From Anaerolineae bacterium (GTDB lineage Bacteria > Chloroflexota > Anaerolineae > Aggregatilineales > Phototrophicaceae): a stretch of DNA of 58,491 bases. Positions 31,094 to 40,183 of the stretch are shown here, piece after piece. The position numbers and the translations under genes are program-made. The stretch covers positions 1-58,491 of the forward strand of contig JALHOR010000019.1 in the NCBI GenBank assembly GCA_022842885.1. The letters run 5' to 3'. The notes under the pieces are model-generated. The model did not search any database. It saw nothing but the letters and a program-made list of their open reading frames with translations, and was not told the origin of the DNA. How positions within the stretch are numbered: position 1 is the first letter of the stretch; every line of letters starts with the position of its first letter.

Positions 31094-33484
31094 TTAAAAA
31101 TATTCGTCGCTATCGTCATCGGAAGGCAGCGGTTGCGTCGCATTCGGGTCATTATTGGATGAAACCGCATCAGGTGAATCATCGTCCAAAAAATCATCAA
31201 AGAGTAAATCATCAAGGCTATCTGATTTTTCTTTGGCTGGCACAAATGTCACCGCATTGACTTCAATAGGTTCATCCTGAATCGGTAGCGGCTTAAAATC
31301 AGGATGCTGCGGCGATAAGGGTGAAAACGGCGGCGGCATCGGCGGACGTGGTGGGAAAACAGCTTGTTTTGTGGGCGGCGCACTGAACGGATTTGGGCGC
31401 GGTGGCGGCGGTGGGGGTGTTGGTTCCGGCTCCGGTTCGTCGTCTTCAATATCGTCAAAGATAAATTCTTCGACCATTTCTTCTGGTGTTTCGTCTTCCG
31501 GCTCATCCCAATGAGTCAGCACGTCATCAATCAAGTCATTCAAAAACATGAAGTTAGACAGTGCCGCAATAAATTGTTGGGGGATGTCATCTTGGAGCGC
31601 ATTAAAGCTATACATACGCCGCGCCAACCCCACCACCCGATTATTGGAGGGCATGAACGTTAAGTGATGCTGGAGATAGGCAGCGAGGTGTTTTTTGCGC
31701 CGCCGCTGGAAACGTGCCAAAAATTTGCGGCGCTGTGTCCGTTCCACATGAATCGCCACTTCAAACCGTTCTTGGGCATCCATCAAATCTTCGCGGTTAA
31801 AGTAAAACTCATAATGAATCCACAAATCCGGGCGATTCCAATGTGCCTTCCATGCCTGCTGATACGAGCGCACGCCTTTAAAATCTAACTGCCATTCGTC
31901 GCCCATTGCCTGTTGAATCGCGGCGCAAACAGCTTCAAATCGCTGCTGGGCGGCGCTATCGCGGGTTTGGCGCAACTGCCGTGCCATCGGATTATCCGAC
32001 AATAACACTTGCGCTCGCCCATACTGCCCGCTGCCGAGCAGATAATAACATTCGCCAGCACCCAATGTAGACGGCGGACGCACCGAAATAATATGCGGTT
32101 TGCCATACACATAGGGTTGCGGCATGATTTTATGAATCCAATCATGCGTTAGGGTGTCGGTGCCTCTGAAAAAGAATTTGTTGCCCGTATTATTCAGCAG
32201 CACGTCCAACGAGGCTTGGGCGGCTTGGCGGTCATTTTCGCCCGTCATGGAACTCAGCCGATAACTGAGCGACGAGAGCGATTGGGTTGCCAACACACAC
32301 ACCACGCGATACGCCCGACAACGGTCTAAAAATGATTGTTCGCCGCTGACTTTATCGCCCGTGATATAGCGTTGGAATTCATCACAAATATAAAAAAAGG
32401 GGCGCATCCGATTCCGGCGATTGAAGCTGAGTTCAAAAAATTTCATTTTGATGCAGCGCCCAATCAAATTCGCCAAGTCCGAATCAATGCCGGGCGTATA
32501 CACCACGCAATCGCCCATATTCAGGCGGTCTTCCACTGACAGATATTTTTCCGGGTCGGGTGCTTCGTAAGGATTTAGCGAGACATATTGCGCCAATTCC
32601 AGCGATGCCAATTCTTCCAGAAACCCGTTAATCACCGCCGTGATGCTGGAATAGGTGTTATGCGCCAATTCCGGCAAAGAACGCAGCCGCACCCACATGG
32701 AGGTTGGCACTTCAAAATGCTGGCACGCATCCAGATAGGCTTGCAAAATGGCGTCTGAGCCTTCGCGGTGATACACCGTTGAAAGGTTAAACAATGTGTA
32801 AACCGGGCGCAAATAACAATTGCGGTTATAGCGCAGTTCATCATGTAAGCCGCCTTGCGCTTTTTCGGCAGGCGTCGTGGGCAATTTGGATTTGGGCGCT
32901 CTTTGGGCAAAGCCTAAACTGCGGCTGACTTCGCGGTGAATGCGCCCCCAGAACTGGCGCAGCCCCGCCAAGCCATCTTTCTGATAGAGAAAATGGTCAA
33001 TGGCAATCACCGCCCGGATAATGCCGCCGGCTTGCTGCGCCCAGAACGGGTCACGGGTTGCCCGCTGTTCGCGTTCAATATAATTGGAGAGTGAAAACAG
33101 CCTGTCTACCACTTCCGAAGGGTTTAAATTGGCGGGGGTGATGCCTTCAAACAGCCAAATCATATAATTGCGTTCCCGCAAGCTGATACTAATGACTTCA
33201 CGCACAGCATCGGCGTTATTGTCTTGCCCGGCATTCAACGCCAATGTGCGAATGTACTCATGCAAATCTTGTTTGGGGTCAATCACCAACATACACGGAT
33301 GTAAATCAATCCATTCTTCCGGCGTTGCCCCTTGGTCTGTCCATGCCTGCTGATATGCCTGATACCCCTCTGGTGACGGATAATTGAAGGCGGCACGAAT
33401 CAATGGCATCACTGCCGAGCGCGTTTTGCCCGAACCCGTTTCCCCCAAGATAAAAAAATGACGGCTGGCATTGGGCGCTGCCAC
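31094..33484 (-). CDS. VirD4/TraD-like P-loop ATPase (HerA/FtsK clan)
   Basis: A 796-residue protein from the nearest permissible start, GTG 33484. Walker A GETGSGKT (14-21), Walker B FFYICDEF (363-370) and an ATQS sensor motif (399-402) place it with type IV coupling/HerA-FtsK ATPases. It has no N-terminal membrane helices, unlike VirD4. The C-terminal ~130 residues are a Pro-rich then acidic tail (ending DDDSDEYF). The frame is open for 34 more codons upstream to the TAG of the ClpP-like gene and encodes plausible protein, so the true start may be non-canonical or the two genes read as one. No relaxase or type IV secretion gene is near. Confidence 0.85.
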   Translation of the reverse strand: MAAPNASRHFFILGETGSGKTRSAVMPLIRAAFNYPSPEGYQAYQQAWTDQGATPEEWIDLHPCMLVIDPKQDLHEYIRTLALNAGQDNNADAVREVISISLRERNYMIWLFEGITPANLNPSEVVDRLFSLSNYIEREQRATRDPFWAQQAGGIIRAVIAIDHFLYQKDGLAGLRQFWGRIHREVSRSLGFAQRAPKSKLPTTPAEKAQGGLHDELRYNRNCYLRPVYTLFNLSTVYHREGSDAILQAYLDACQHFEVPTSMWVRLRSLPELAHNTYSSITAVINGFLEELASLELAQYVSLNPYEAPDPEKYLSVEDRLNMGDCVVYTPGIDSDLANLIGRCIKMKFFELSFNRRNRMRPFFYICDEFQRYITGDKVSGEQSFLDRCRAYRVVCVLATQSLSSLSYRLSSMTGENDRQAAQASLDVLLNNTGNKFFFRGTDTLTHDWIHKIMPQPYVYGKPHIISVRPPSTLGAGECYYLLGSGQYGRAQVLLSDNPMARQLRQTRDSAAQQRFEAVCAAIQQAMGDEWQLDFKGVRSYQQAWKAHWNRPDLWIHYEFYFNREDLMDAQERFEVAIHVERTQRRKFLARFQRRRKKHLAAYLQHHLTFMPSNNRVVGLARRMYSFNALQDDIPQQFIAALSNFMFLNDLIDDVLTHWDEPEDETPEEMVEEFIFDDIEDDEPEPEPTPPPPPPRPNPFSAPPTKQAVFPPRPPMPPPFSPLSPQHPDFKPLPIQDEPIEVNAVTFVPAKEKSDSLDDLLFDDFLDDDSPDAVSSNNDPNATQPLPSDDDSDEYF

Positions 33485-33586
33485 GCGCTTGTAATCTAGG
33501 TTTATCCACTCTGGCAGTTCAAACGGTGGATGAAAATCCGTCCACTCTAACGGTGGCGTAATGAGTTCGTCGATGAGCGTTTCTCG

Positions 33587-34303
33587 CTAAAAGTCGGTAA
33601 TTTCATCAATCAAAAACATCTTGCAGGCGAGATGGGGCGGAATAAACACATCAAACGCATATAACGCCTGATACGCCGCTAAGATTTGCTCGCGTTGGAG
33701 ATGGTCAGCATCGCCACAATTCATTTCAACAAATAATTTTTCTGGGTCAACCACGCTGGCAATCTCGCTAAAGTTGGGTTTCAGCATGAGCATGGTGCGA
33801 TACGGTTCAGCATTTTTTGCCGCTTGGGGGATAATCAGCCGTTCATAGACATGGCTGACAAGATAATTTAATAAACGGTCATCGGTTTCGTGCAGTTGTT
33901 TATAGGCTTCTTCAAGGCGATTTTTCGTCCACGTTTCGTTGTTGCTCAAAAAGCGTGTATCGTGGTAGAGCAAGCGGCTGGAACGATAAGCGCGGCGATG
34001 CCCAATATCGCCCATGCTCAAAATCACGGCGGCGGCGCTGGCAGCCGTTGTCATGCCTAGGGTGGAAATTCGCACGCGCCGTTCTTCGCGCCAACGTTTT
34101 AGATGCCCCAAATAATATTCTAGCGACGAGACGACCCCCCCAAATGAATCAATTTCAATTTCAACATCTTGGTAATGATAATAATCCACTGCCAAATTAA
34201 TTTCGTCGCATAAGGCAAAAATCGAATTGTTATCAATGCTGCCATGAAGCCGCACACGCAGTTTATCGCGGTCATAGCGCACGGAAACACTAGAAGGCTG
34301 CAT
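33587..34303 (-). CDS. ClpP-like serine protease-fold protein
   Basis: A 238-residue protein of the ClpP/crotonase fold. Oxyanion motif SFGG (53-56), nucleophile Ser89 in MTTAASAAAV, and His114 in LLYHDTRF; the Ser-His spacing of 25 equals that of ClpP. The third (Asp) residue cannot be placed with confidence. It is not a housekeeping clpP: sequence diverges, the C-terminal third (about 160-238) is unique, and no clpX is nearby. It stops in TAG, and the ATPase frame continues in the same register directly after it. Its start is 211 bases from the divergent TIR-TPR gene. Confidence 0.82.
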   Translation of the reverse strand: MQPSSVSVRYDRDKLRVRLHGSIDNNSIFALCDEINLAVDYYHYQDVEIEIDSFGGVVSSLEYYLGHLKRWREERRVRISTLGMTTAASAAAVILSMGDIGHRRAYRSSRLLYHDTRFLSNNETWTKNRLEEAYKQLHETDDRLLNYLVSHVYERLIIPQAAKNAEPYRTMLMLKPNFSEIASVVDPEKLFVEMNCGDADHLQREQILAAYQALYAFDVFIPPHLACKMFLIDEITDF

Positions 34304-34514
34304 AGCGGGTGTCCTTTAGGGTGGTCACAAACACAGTCCACCTGAAAACAGACTCATGAGATGACGGGATGTAGTGTATCGGAAGTTGCCTAATTTCTCT
34401 ATGTGGATAACCCGGATTCATCTCAAAATCTTCATGATGCCCCACCTGCACGCTGCGCCAGAATGCATTACAATGAAAGCATATTCAGCCGTAATGCCGT
34501 CAGGATAAATCATC

Positions 34515-36149
34515 ATGCCCGACCAGAAAACTGTTTTCATTACCTATCGTCGCCCGGTGAGCAATTATATCGCCAGCGCGGTGTCGCAATCCTTCATGCC
34601 GCATCGCTACGATGTATTCATGGATATTGATATTACGGATACAGTGGAATTTGATGAGGTTATCTTGCGGCAAGTTGAAGCGCGGGCGCATTTTATCCCC
34701 GTGTTGACGCCCGGTGATTTGGCATTGTATGCCAACCCCAAAGATTGGAAACGCCTCAATATCGAACATGCGATTCGCAGTGGACGCAACATTGTGTCGC
34801 TATTGGTCAATGGGTTTGATTTTCAAGAGGCTGCTCCGTATTTCACGGGTGAATTGGCAAAATTAGCCGAATATCCCACTGTGACAGTGCCTGTCGAATA
34901 TTTCCAAGCCGCGATGGATCGCTTGCGGACACAATATTTGGAGACTGCGCCTGAGATTCCGGTGGTGCCGGTGCCGAAAAAAGATGAATCGCTCGTCCGC
35001 ATCACGACGCGCAAAATTGCCAAAATCCAATTTGTGACCGATAAACAACTCCAAGCGGAAAGCCACTTCCAACGTGCCTATCACCGCGCCCGGCACGACC
35101 ACGAAACTAAAATCGCGGATTTTACGGCGGCGCTGGCAATTTACCCGGATTACATGTTGGCGTATATGGAGCGTGGTGTTTCCAAACGGATTCTGGGTGA
35201 TTTCGTGGGTTCCATTGAAGATACCACAGCGGCAATCAAACTGGATACGAAAAATGCCGAACTCTATACCCAGCGCGGCATCGCCTACTTTTTAAACGGC
35301 GATGGTGATAAAGCCAATGCGGATTATGCCGAATCCTTGCGACTGCATCCGGGCAGTGCCGAAACCTATATCAACCGTGCCGATGCCCGCCGCAGCGACA
35401 AAGAGTTTGCCGGGGCGCTGGAAGACCTCACGGCGGCACTGGCATGTTCGCCGCTAACCCCAGAGGCATACTTAGAATTTTGCACCAAACACAATCGCAA
35501 ACCCCTCCGCAATGTGGATGACCAATTGGCATTGTTCCGCCGCTATCGCTTTATTGCGCTCACCCAACGCGCCGAAATTCGCCTGCTGCAAGAAGACATC
35601 AATGGTGCAATTGTGGATTATACCGATGCTATCGCGCTGCAACCGGAGGACATTACGGCGTATACTGCCCGCGCTAGCGCCAAAATGCAGCTTCATGATA
35701 TGGCGGGGGCAGTTGCCGATTTGAGCGAAGCCATGCGCTTGGATGGCAATAACGACGCGCTCTATCATCAGCGTGGCTTTGCCTACCATGAATTACAGAA
35801 TCATGCGGCAGCATTGGCAGATTATGATATTGCCCTCACCCTGAATCCCAAATCTGTGCTGACCTATTGCAACCGCGCCGAAATTTATTTGGAGCATCAA
35901 GACTATGCCAGCGCCCTGCACGATTTTAATCTCGCCCATGAACAGCGTCCGGGACATCCGTTGATTTTGGCGGGGTTGGCATTGGCGCATTTTGGCATGG
36001 GCAATAGTGAACTCGCCACCGAAACATGGGGCTTGCTGGCGAATGCTGATGCCCGTTTTAAAGACGCCGAAGCAGTGGGCAAATGGTTCAACTGGAAAGC
36101 GCCGGTAGTGGCAAAAGTGGCAGAGTTGCTGCGATTAACTCAGGGTTGA
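34515..36149 (+). CDS. TIR-TPR protein
   Basis: A 544-residue soluble protein. TIR domain (about 5-150): VFITYRRP (7-14), FMDIDI (35-40), and the DW-x4-I-E motif region DWKRLNIEHAI (77-87). In NAD-cleaving TIR domains the residue at position 82 is usually the catalytic Glu; here it is Asn82, with a Glu two residues on (Glu84). About eight TPR repeats follow (about 178-520), a protein-binding solenoid. TIR proteins act in immunity or signalling. It is divergent from the ClpP-like gene, and CAGGAT precedes the start. It overlaps the convergent gene by ten bases at its end. Confidence 0.85.
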   Translation: MPDQKTVFITYRRPVSNYIASAVSQSFMPHRYDVFMDIDITDTVEFDEVILRQVEARAHFIPVLTPGDLALYANPKDWKRLNIEHAIRSGRNIVSLLVNGFDFQEAAPYFTGELAKLAEYPTVTVPVEYFQAAMDRLRTQYLETAPEIPVVPVPKKDESLVRITTRKIAKIQFVTDKQLQAESHFQRAYHRARHDHETKIADFTAALAIYPDYMLAYMERGVSKRILGDFVGSIEDTTAAIKLDTKNAELYTQRGIAYFLNGDGDKANADYAESLRLHPGSAETYINRADARRSDKEFAGALEDLTAALACSPLTPEAYLEFCTKHNRKPLRNVDDQLALFRRYRFIALTQRAEIRLLQEDINGAIVDYTDAIALQPEDITAYTARASAKMQLHDMAGAVADLSEAMRLDGNNDALYHQRGFAYHELQNHAAALADYDIALTLNPKSVLTYCNRAEIYLEHQDYASALHDFNLAHEQRPGHPLILAGLALAHFGMGNSELATETWGLLANADARFKDAEAVGKWFNWKAPVVAKVAELLRLTQG

Positions 36150-37015
36150 ATCAAAATTACGGGCGAAACACTATCGCGGGGCGCACCAAAGGGCGTGATT
36201 TGCAAATAACTGACTTGCCCGGCTGCCGGAATTTCAAAAATGATCCAGCCAGAGGCAGCGCGTCCTAATGCGATGGATTCCATAGGGGCAGTATTTTCGA
36301 TAAGGACATCCGTCCGAGCATTAATCACAAAGCGGTCATCCACGCGCAGCGCCAAGTCGGCTTCTGGTGGACGCTCACACACCGCTAGGCGACACTCAAA
36401 GACCACCCGCAGCGCATAAAAACGAGCGCCCGGCACAGGTGCAATCAATTCATTGGTGCTTGCCAAGACCACGCGCAGCGAAGTATCTTCCACTGCCAGA
36501 ATTTGCAAAATACCCGCCTCAAATCGTAAAGCATGTTGTTCCGGCGCAAGTGTGCTGCTCATATCTGGTAAGGGTGTGCGCGTGGGCAGTGTAGCGATTA
36601 TTTCAGTGGCAGCAGGCGTTGGCAGCGGAACAGGATTCAGCACTGTATTGAGGGCGCTTATCGCAAAAATGCCGCCCACCAAAAACAACAGCCAAAGCCA
36701 GATGGGGAAACCCGCGAGACGCCGCTGCCAAAAGCGCGGTGCTGGATTTAGTTTGGCAGCATAGTCGGCTTCGTCTTTCAGGTGTTGGCGAGCAATGCGA
36801 TGATACTTATCATCGGGGGGCAAATTTTGAACAAGATAATCCAATTGTTGCAAGCGTTCTTCGCGGGTTGGGCGGGTTTGGGCATCCAGCCATAAGACCT
36901 CTGGCATGTGACGTTGGTCTTTGTGCTGCGAATAATAATCATCCAGCAACCGCTGTGCCTCTAGGCGGTCACCTTTGAACAGCGCAATGTTGGCTTTGAT
37001 GAGGATAGGGTGCAT
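36140..37015 (-). CDS. single-pass membrane protein, TPR-like N-terminus
   Basis: A 291-residue protein. Helical repeat-like N-terminus (LIKANIALFKGDRLEAQRLLDDYYS), one transmembrane helix (about 104-126), then a Pro/Thr linker and an outside beta-rich domain (about 160-290), resembling DUF4352-type domains in style. The 3' end overlaps the TIR-TPR gene by ten bases in convergent orientation. Start ATG 37015 is chosen as the first Met with a plausible N-terminus; no clear ribosome site. Confidence 0.7.
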   Translation of the reverse strand: MHPILIKANIALFKGDRLEAQRLLDDYYSQHKDQRHMPEVLWLDAQTRPTREERLQQLDYLVQNLPPDDKYHRIARQHLKDEADYAAKLNPAPRFWQRRLAGFPIWLWLLFLVGGIFAISALNTVLNPVPLPTPAATEIIATLPTRTPLPDMSSTLAPEQHALRFEAGILQILAVEDTSLRVVLASTNELIAPVPGARFYALRVVFECRLAVCERPPEADLALRVDDRFVINARTDVLIENTAPMESIALGRAASGWIIFEIPAAGQVSYLQITPFGAPRDSVSPVILIQP

Positions 37016-37120
37016 GGCATACTTTAGGCGGTATTTAATTTGCCGCAAGAGTCTTGCAAGATTTGGTCTTTATAGTGGCGCATGATTGACATCATACTGC
37101 GAAAAAAGGAAAAAACAATC

Positions 37121-37747
37121 ATGCAAAAAATCGTGATTCTTATGTTGGTTATCTTGATGACAGCCGCATGCAGCGCCTTGGAAGCCTTCACCCCAACGGC
37201 TGCCAATGACACCCCCAATTCGGCGGCACAATCGGCAACTAACGGCATGACTGCCACTGATGCCCAACCAACGACAGAAACAGCTATGGAAAATACCATG
37301 CCTGCCGCTGACTGGCTGGCTTTGCCCTTGGTGAACGTCAACACGGGCGAAACATTTACATTAGGCAGTTTTGCAGGCAAAACGGTCTATGTGCATCCGA
37401 TGGCGCGGTGGTGCAGCAACTGCCGCAGCAGCCAGCGCCGCTTACGCGATGAAGTCTTGCCCGCCGTGAATCAAGACAATATTGTGTTTGTCTCCTTCAC
37501 GATTGAAACAGGTGACGCGCCCGAAACCCTCAAGCAATATGCTACTGATGAAAGTTTCAATTGGGTATTTGCTGTAGCCACGCCGGAATTAGTGAACGCG
37601 CTGGTTGCCCAATATGGCTTTGCTGTGAGTAATCCGCCTTCACAGCCACATTTTATCGTGCGCCCAGATGGGACTTTCACCGACTTAATGACAGGTAATC
37701 CCGCCGCCGCCGATACGATTGCCCTCTTAAACGACATTAGCGGGTAA
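37121..37747 (+). CDS. thioredoxin-like lipoprotein
   Basis: A 208-residue lipoprotein. Signal MQKIVILMLVILMTAAC with lipobox Cys17, a disordered Thr/Ala/Asn linker, then a thioredoxin fold with the redox motif WCSNC followed by RSSQRRL. TlpA/ResA-like proteins reduce disulfides outside the membrane. No cytochrome or apo-protein partner is adjacent. AAAGGA upstream supports ATG 37121. The motif is WCxxC as usual, but the CSNC pair is not the common CPPC. Confidence 0.85.
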   Translation: MQKIVILMLVILMTAACSALEAFTPTAANDTPNSAAQSATNGMTATDAQPTTETAMENTMPAADWLALPLVNVNTGETFTLGSFAGKTVYVHPMARWCSNCRSSQRRLRDEVLPAVNQDNIVFVSFTIETGDAPETLKQYATDESFNWVFAVATPELVNALVAQYGFAVSNPPSQPHFIVRPDGTFTDLMTGNPAAADTIALLNDISG

Positions 37748-37761
37748 ATTGGAATATGTTT

Positions 37762-37783
37762 GGGCGCATGAGCTTGTGCGCCC
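37762..37783. terminator. GGGCGCA hairpin between convergent genes
   Basis: GGGCGCA (37762-37768) pairs with TGCGCCC (37777-37783). It abuts the EamA stop codon on the minus strand and lies 15 bases after the lipoprotein stop. No long T run; probably a bidirectional terminator. Confidence 0.5.
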
Positions 37784-38698
37784 TTAAACGAATAACAAGA
37801 CTGTCCCAGAAAATGCCAACATAGTGCCTAAAATAGCAGTGGACGAGACCCGTTCTTTAAATACAATGCGGCTAATGGGAATGAGAAAAATGGGTGTGAG
37901 CGCCATCAAGGTCGAAGCGACACCAATGGATGCTCGTTGTACTGCAATCAGCGATAACCACACGCCGCTGATGGGTCCCATAATGGCACCGCCTGTTAGC
38001 AGCAGCACAGCGCGGGGATGAGCGCGTAACGTCCTAAAACTAGAGATGACTTCCCCGCGCACTATAGCGAACAGCCAAATCAAAATCAGCGCCACTGTCA
38101 AACGGATGAGATTGCCGGATAGCGCCGGAAAATCATTCGCCAAGCCAATTTTGGAAAGTACCAAGCCGCCCGCTTGCCCCGCCGCACCCCCCAAACCACA
38201 CAACACCCCTAGCAGATAAGTTCGCCCTGAATCAATGCCATCATGCGATAATTTAGGTTTGCCGCGATTTTCACTCACAACCCAAGCAATGCCGGCAATC
38301 GTCAGTGTGATACCCGCAATTTCCTGCATTTGCAGCGTTTCGCCCAAGAATATCCATGCCAACACTGCCCCCATCACGGGCGCGAGTGCCATCAACAGCA
38401 TCGAAAGGCGTGGACCTATCAAAACAAAGGCTTGGAATAAAAAGGCATCTCCCGCCGCTAACCCCACAAAACCTGATACACCCAACCAAAACCACGGTGT
38501 CACACCAGCATCCAGCGGTAACGGTTCGCCCATGAGCAACCAATGCAGCAGCACTACGCCCAGCATCGCCACCAACAATCGCGCCCGATTCACCAAGGGC
38601 GACCCAATCGCGCGTCCGGCAAAAGTGAACATCACCGAGCCGAAAGAAAAACAAATGGCGGTGCCTAAGGCTGCCAATTCACCTGTAAAATCGTTCAT
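37784..38698 (-). CDS. EamA/DMT-superfamily transporter
   Basis: A 304-residue inner-membrane protein with ten predicted helices in two EamA repeats (first around 1-138, second around 165-300). GAGGGGC upstream supports ATG 38698. The family exports amino acids, metabolites or nucleotide-sugars; the substrate cannot be read. It stands alone. Confidence 0.9.
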   Translation of the reverse strand: MNDFTGELAALGTAICFSFGSVMFTFAGRAIGSPLVNRARLLVAMLGVVLLHWLLMGEPLPLDAGVTPWFWLGVSGFVGLAAGDAFLFQAFVLIGPRLSMLLMALAPVMGAVLAWIFLGETLQMQEIAGITLTIAGIAWVVSENRGKPKLSHDGIDSGRTYLLGVLCGLGGAAGQAGGLVLSKIGLANDFPALSGNLIRLTVALILIWLFAIVRGEVISSFRTLRAHPRAVLLLTGGAIMGPISGVWLSLIAVQRASIGVASTLMALTPIFLIPISRIVFKERVSSTAILGTMLAFSGTVLLFV

Positions 38699-38908
38699 GC
38701 TGCCCCTCTGTACGCTGTTCAATACCGTTTTATCCTACAGCGAATCATGCCATAACAATGAGTCCGATACAGTCCGATTCTGGGGATGATATTGGGCTAC
38801 CGATGGACGATTGGTTTTGCCAGTCTTAAGGATTGCGGTTGTCAGTTCGATTTTTTCTCCGCTATACTTGAGAGAGATAATGTAAACTCATGTACGCAGT
38901 AAAGGAAA

Positions 38909-39328
38909 ATGCGCGTGTCATCAGAGCGTGCCAAACCTCGAATTCTTGTTGTAGACGATGATGCAGCATTGCAACGCTTGGTTGCTACCCTGCTAGAACG
39001 GGCAGAAATGGAGCCACTTCAGGCGCTTAACGCCAGCGAAGCTGCCGCTATTTTGCGAACACCACCGCTGCCCGCCTTAGTGATTCTGGATATGATGCTG
39101 CCCGAAATTAGCGGTATTGAATTTTTGAAGCAGATGCGCTCGCGCAATGTGTATGACGATTTGCCCGTGGTGATTTTATCGGCATTGGCAGACCCCACGC
39201 AAATCCGCGAAGGGTTGGATGCCGGGGCAGACCGTTATTTGACCAAACCCTATTTGGCAAATAACCTGATTCGCACTGTGAATGAAATTCTAAAGACCGG
39301 ACGAGTCCGGCGCGACGGCAACAATTAA
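38909..39328 (+). CDS. single-domain response regulator
   Basis: A 139-residue receiver-only protein. Acidic pair DDD (16-18), phospho-acceptor Asp61 (VILDMML) and Lys113 (YLTKPY) are all present. It has no output domain, so it works through protein-protein contact, like CheY/Spo0F types. AAAGGA before the start. The nearest kinase in the window is at 18301, but no link can be shown. The PadR gene follows 45 bases later. Confidence 0.92.
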   Translation: MRVSSERAKPRILVVDDDAALQRLVATLLERAEMEPLQALNASEAAAILRTPPLPALVILDMMLPEISGIEFLKQMRSRNVYDDLPVVILSALADPTQIREGLDAGADRYLTKPYLANNLIRTVNEILKTGRVRRDGNN

Positions 39329-39373
39329 ACCTTTCGTATTCGTGCTGCGATTAGACATAGGGTTTTGCCGGCT

Positions 39374-40063
39374 ATGATGACGGATGCTGAACTGACACTG
39401 CTGAGTTTGCTGGCAGAAAGCCCGCGCTATGGGTATGAGTTACAGCAATTGGTCGAAGAACGCGGGCTGCGCGAATGGCTGACGATTGGTTTTGCTTCTA
39501 TTTATTATTTGCTGAATAAATTAGAAGGGCAGCAGCTTATCACCAGCCAATTGCGCTCCGATGGACGCAGCCCGGCACGCAAATATTATGAACTAACCGA
39601 GAGTGGACGCGGTATCTTGCAAACAGCCTTAATCCAGCTTTTGCGTGAACCTCGTTTACCCGGCTCTGGTTTTGAGTTGGGGTTGGCGAATTTACATGTC
39701 CTCAAGCCCGCCCAAGTGTATCGTACACTCATACAGCATCGAGAGGATATGCGCCTTCAGTTAGAGGCGATGCAAAGCGCATGGCAGCGGTATCAACAGC
39801 AACCACAGCTTGATATGAGCATTCAAGCCCTTTACACGCACAATTTAGCGGTCATGCAAGCCGAGATGAATTGGCTAGATGACTTTTTGGCGGCGTGGCA
39901 CACCCGCTATCCGGCGGTATTGGATGAGATGGCAAAAAAAAAGACCGCCGATAATCCTACCCCACACACAGCAAAAACATGGTTCGCCCAGACCACACCG
40001 CCCGATAAACTCAAGATGATTCAACGCCTAAAACGCATTCCCCCCAAAACACCGGGTGAATAA
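39374..40063 (+). CDS. PadR-family transcriptional regulator
   Basis: A 229-residue regulator. N-terminal winged helix (about 4-85) with LLSLLAESPRYGYELQQLVEERG and the wing SDGRSPARKYYELTESG, then a helical dimerisation domain and a charged C-terminal extension. The family represses neighbouring genes, often transporters or stress genes. The target is not evident; candidates are its own operon and the response regulator ahead. Confidence 0.88.
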   Translation: MMTDAELTLLSLLAESPRYGYELQQLVEERGLREWLTIGFASIYYLLNKLEGQQLITSQLRSDGRSPARKYYELTESGRGILQTALIQLLREPRLPGSGFELGLANLHVLKPAQVYRTLIQHREDMRLQLEAMQSAWQRYQQQPQLDMSIQALYTHNLAVMQAEMNWLDDFLAAWHTRYPAVLDEMAKKKTADNPTPHTAKTWFAQTTPPDKLKMIQRLKRIPPKTPGE

Positions 40064-40183
40064 CCACTGGTGGCTCACCAATTTGCCACGCATCCGCCGA
40101 ACTCTGGCTTACAATCTCACAACAGCACGCTACAATTACAGGCGCTTTTGTTTTTGGTGTTCCCAACAGGATTGTTGCAGGAT

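Noticed and set aside
31094-33484. Conjugative transfer region or ICE
   Set aside because: The ATPase resembles VirD4/TraD, but there is no relaxase, no VirB proteins, no integrase and no att repeat nearby.
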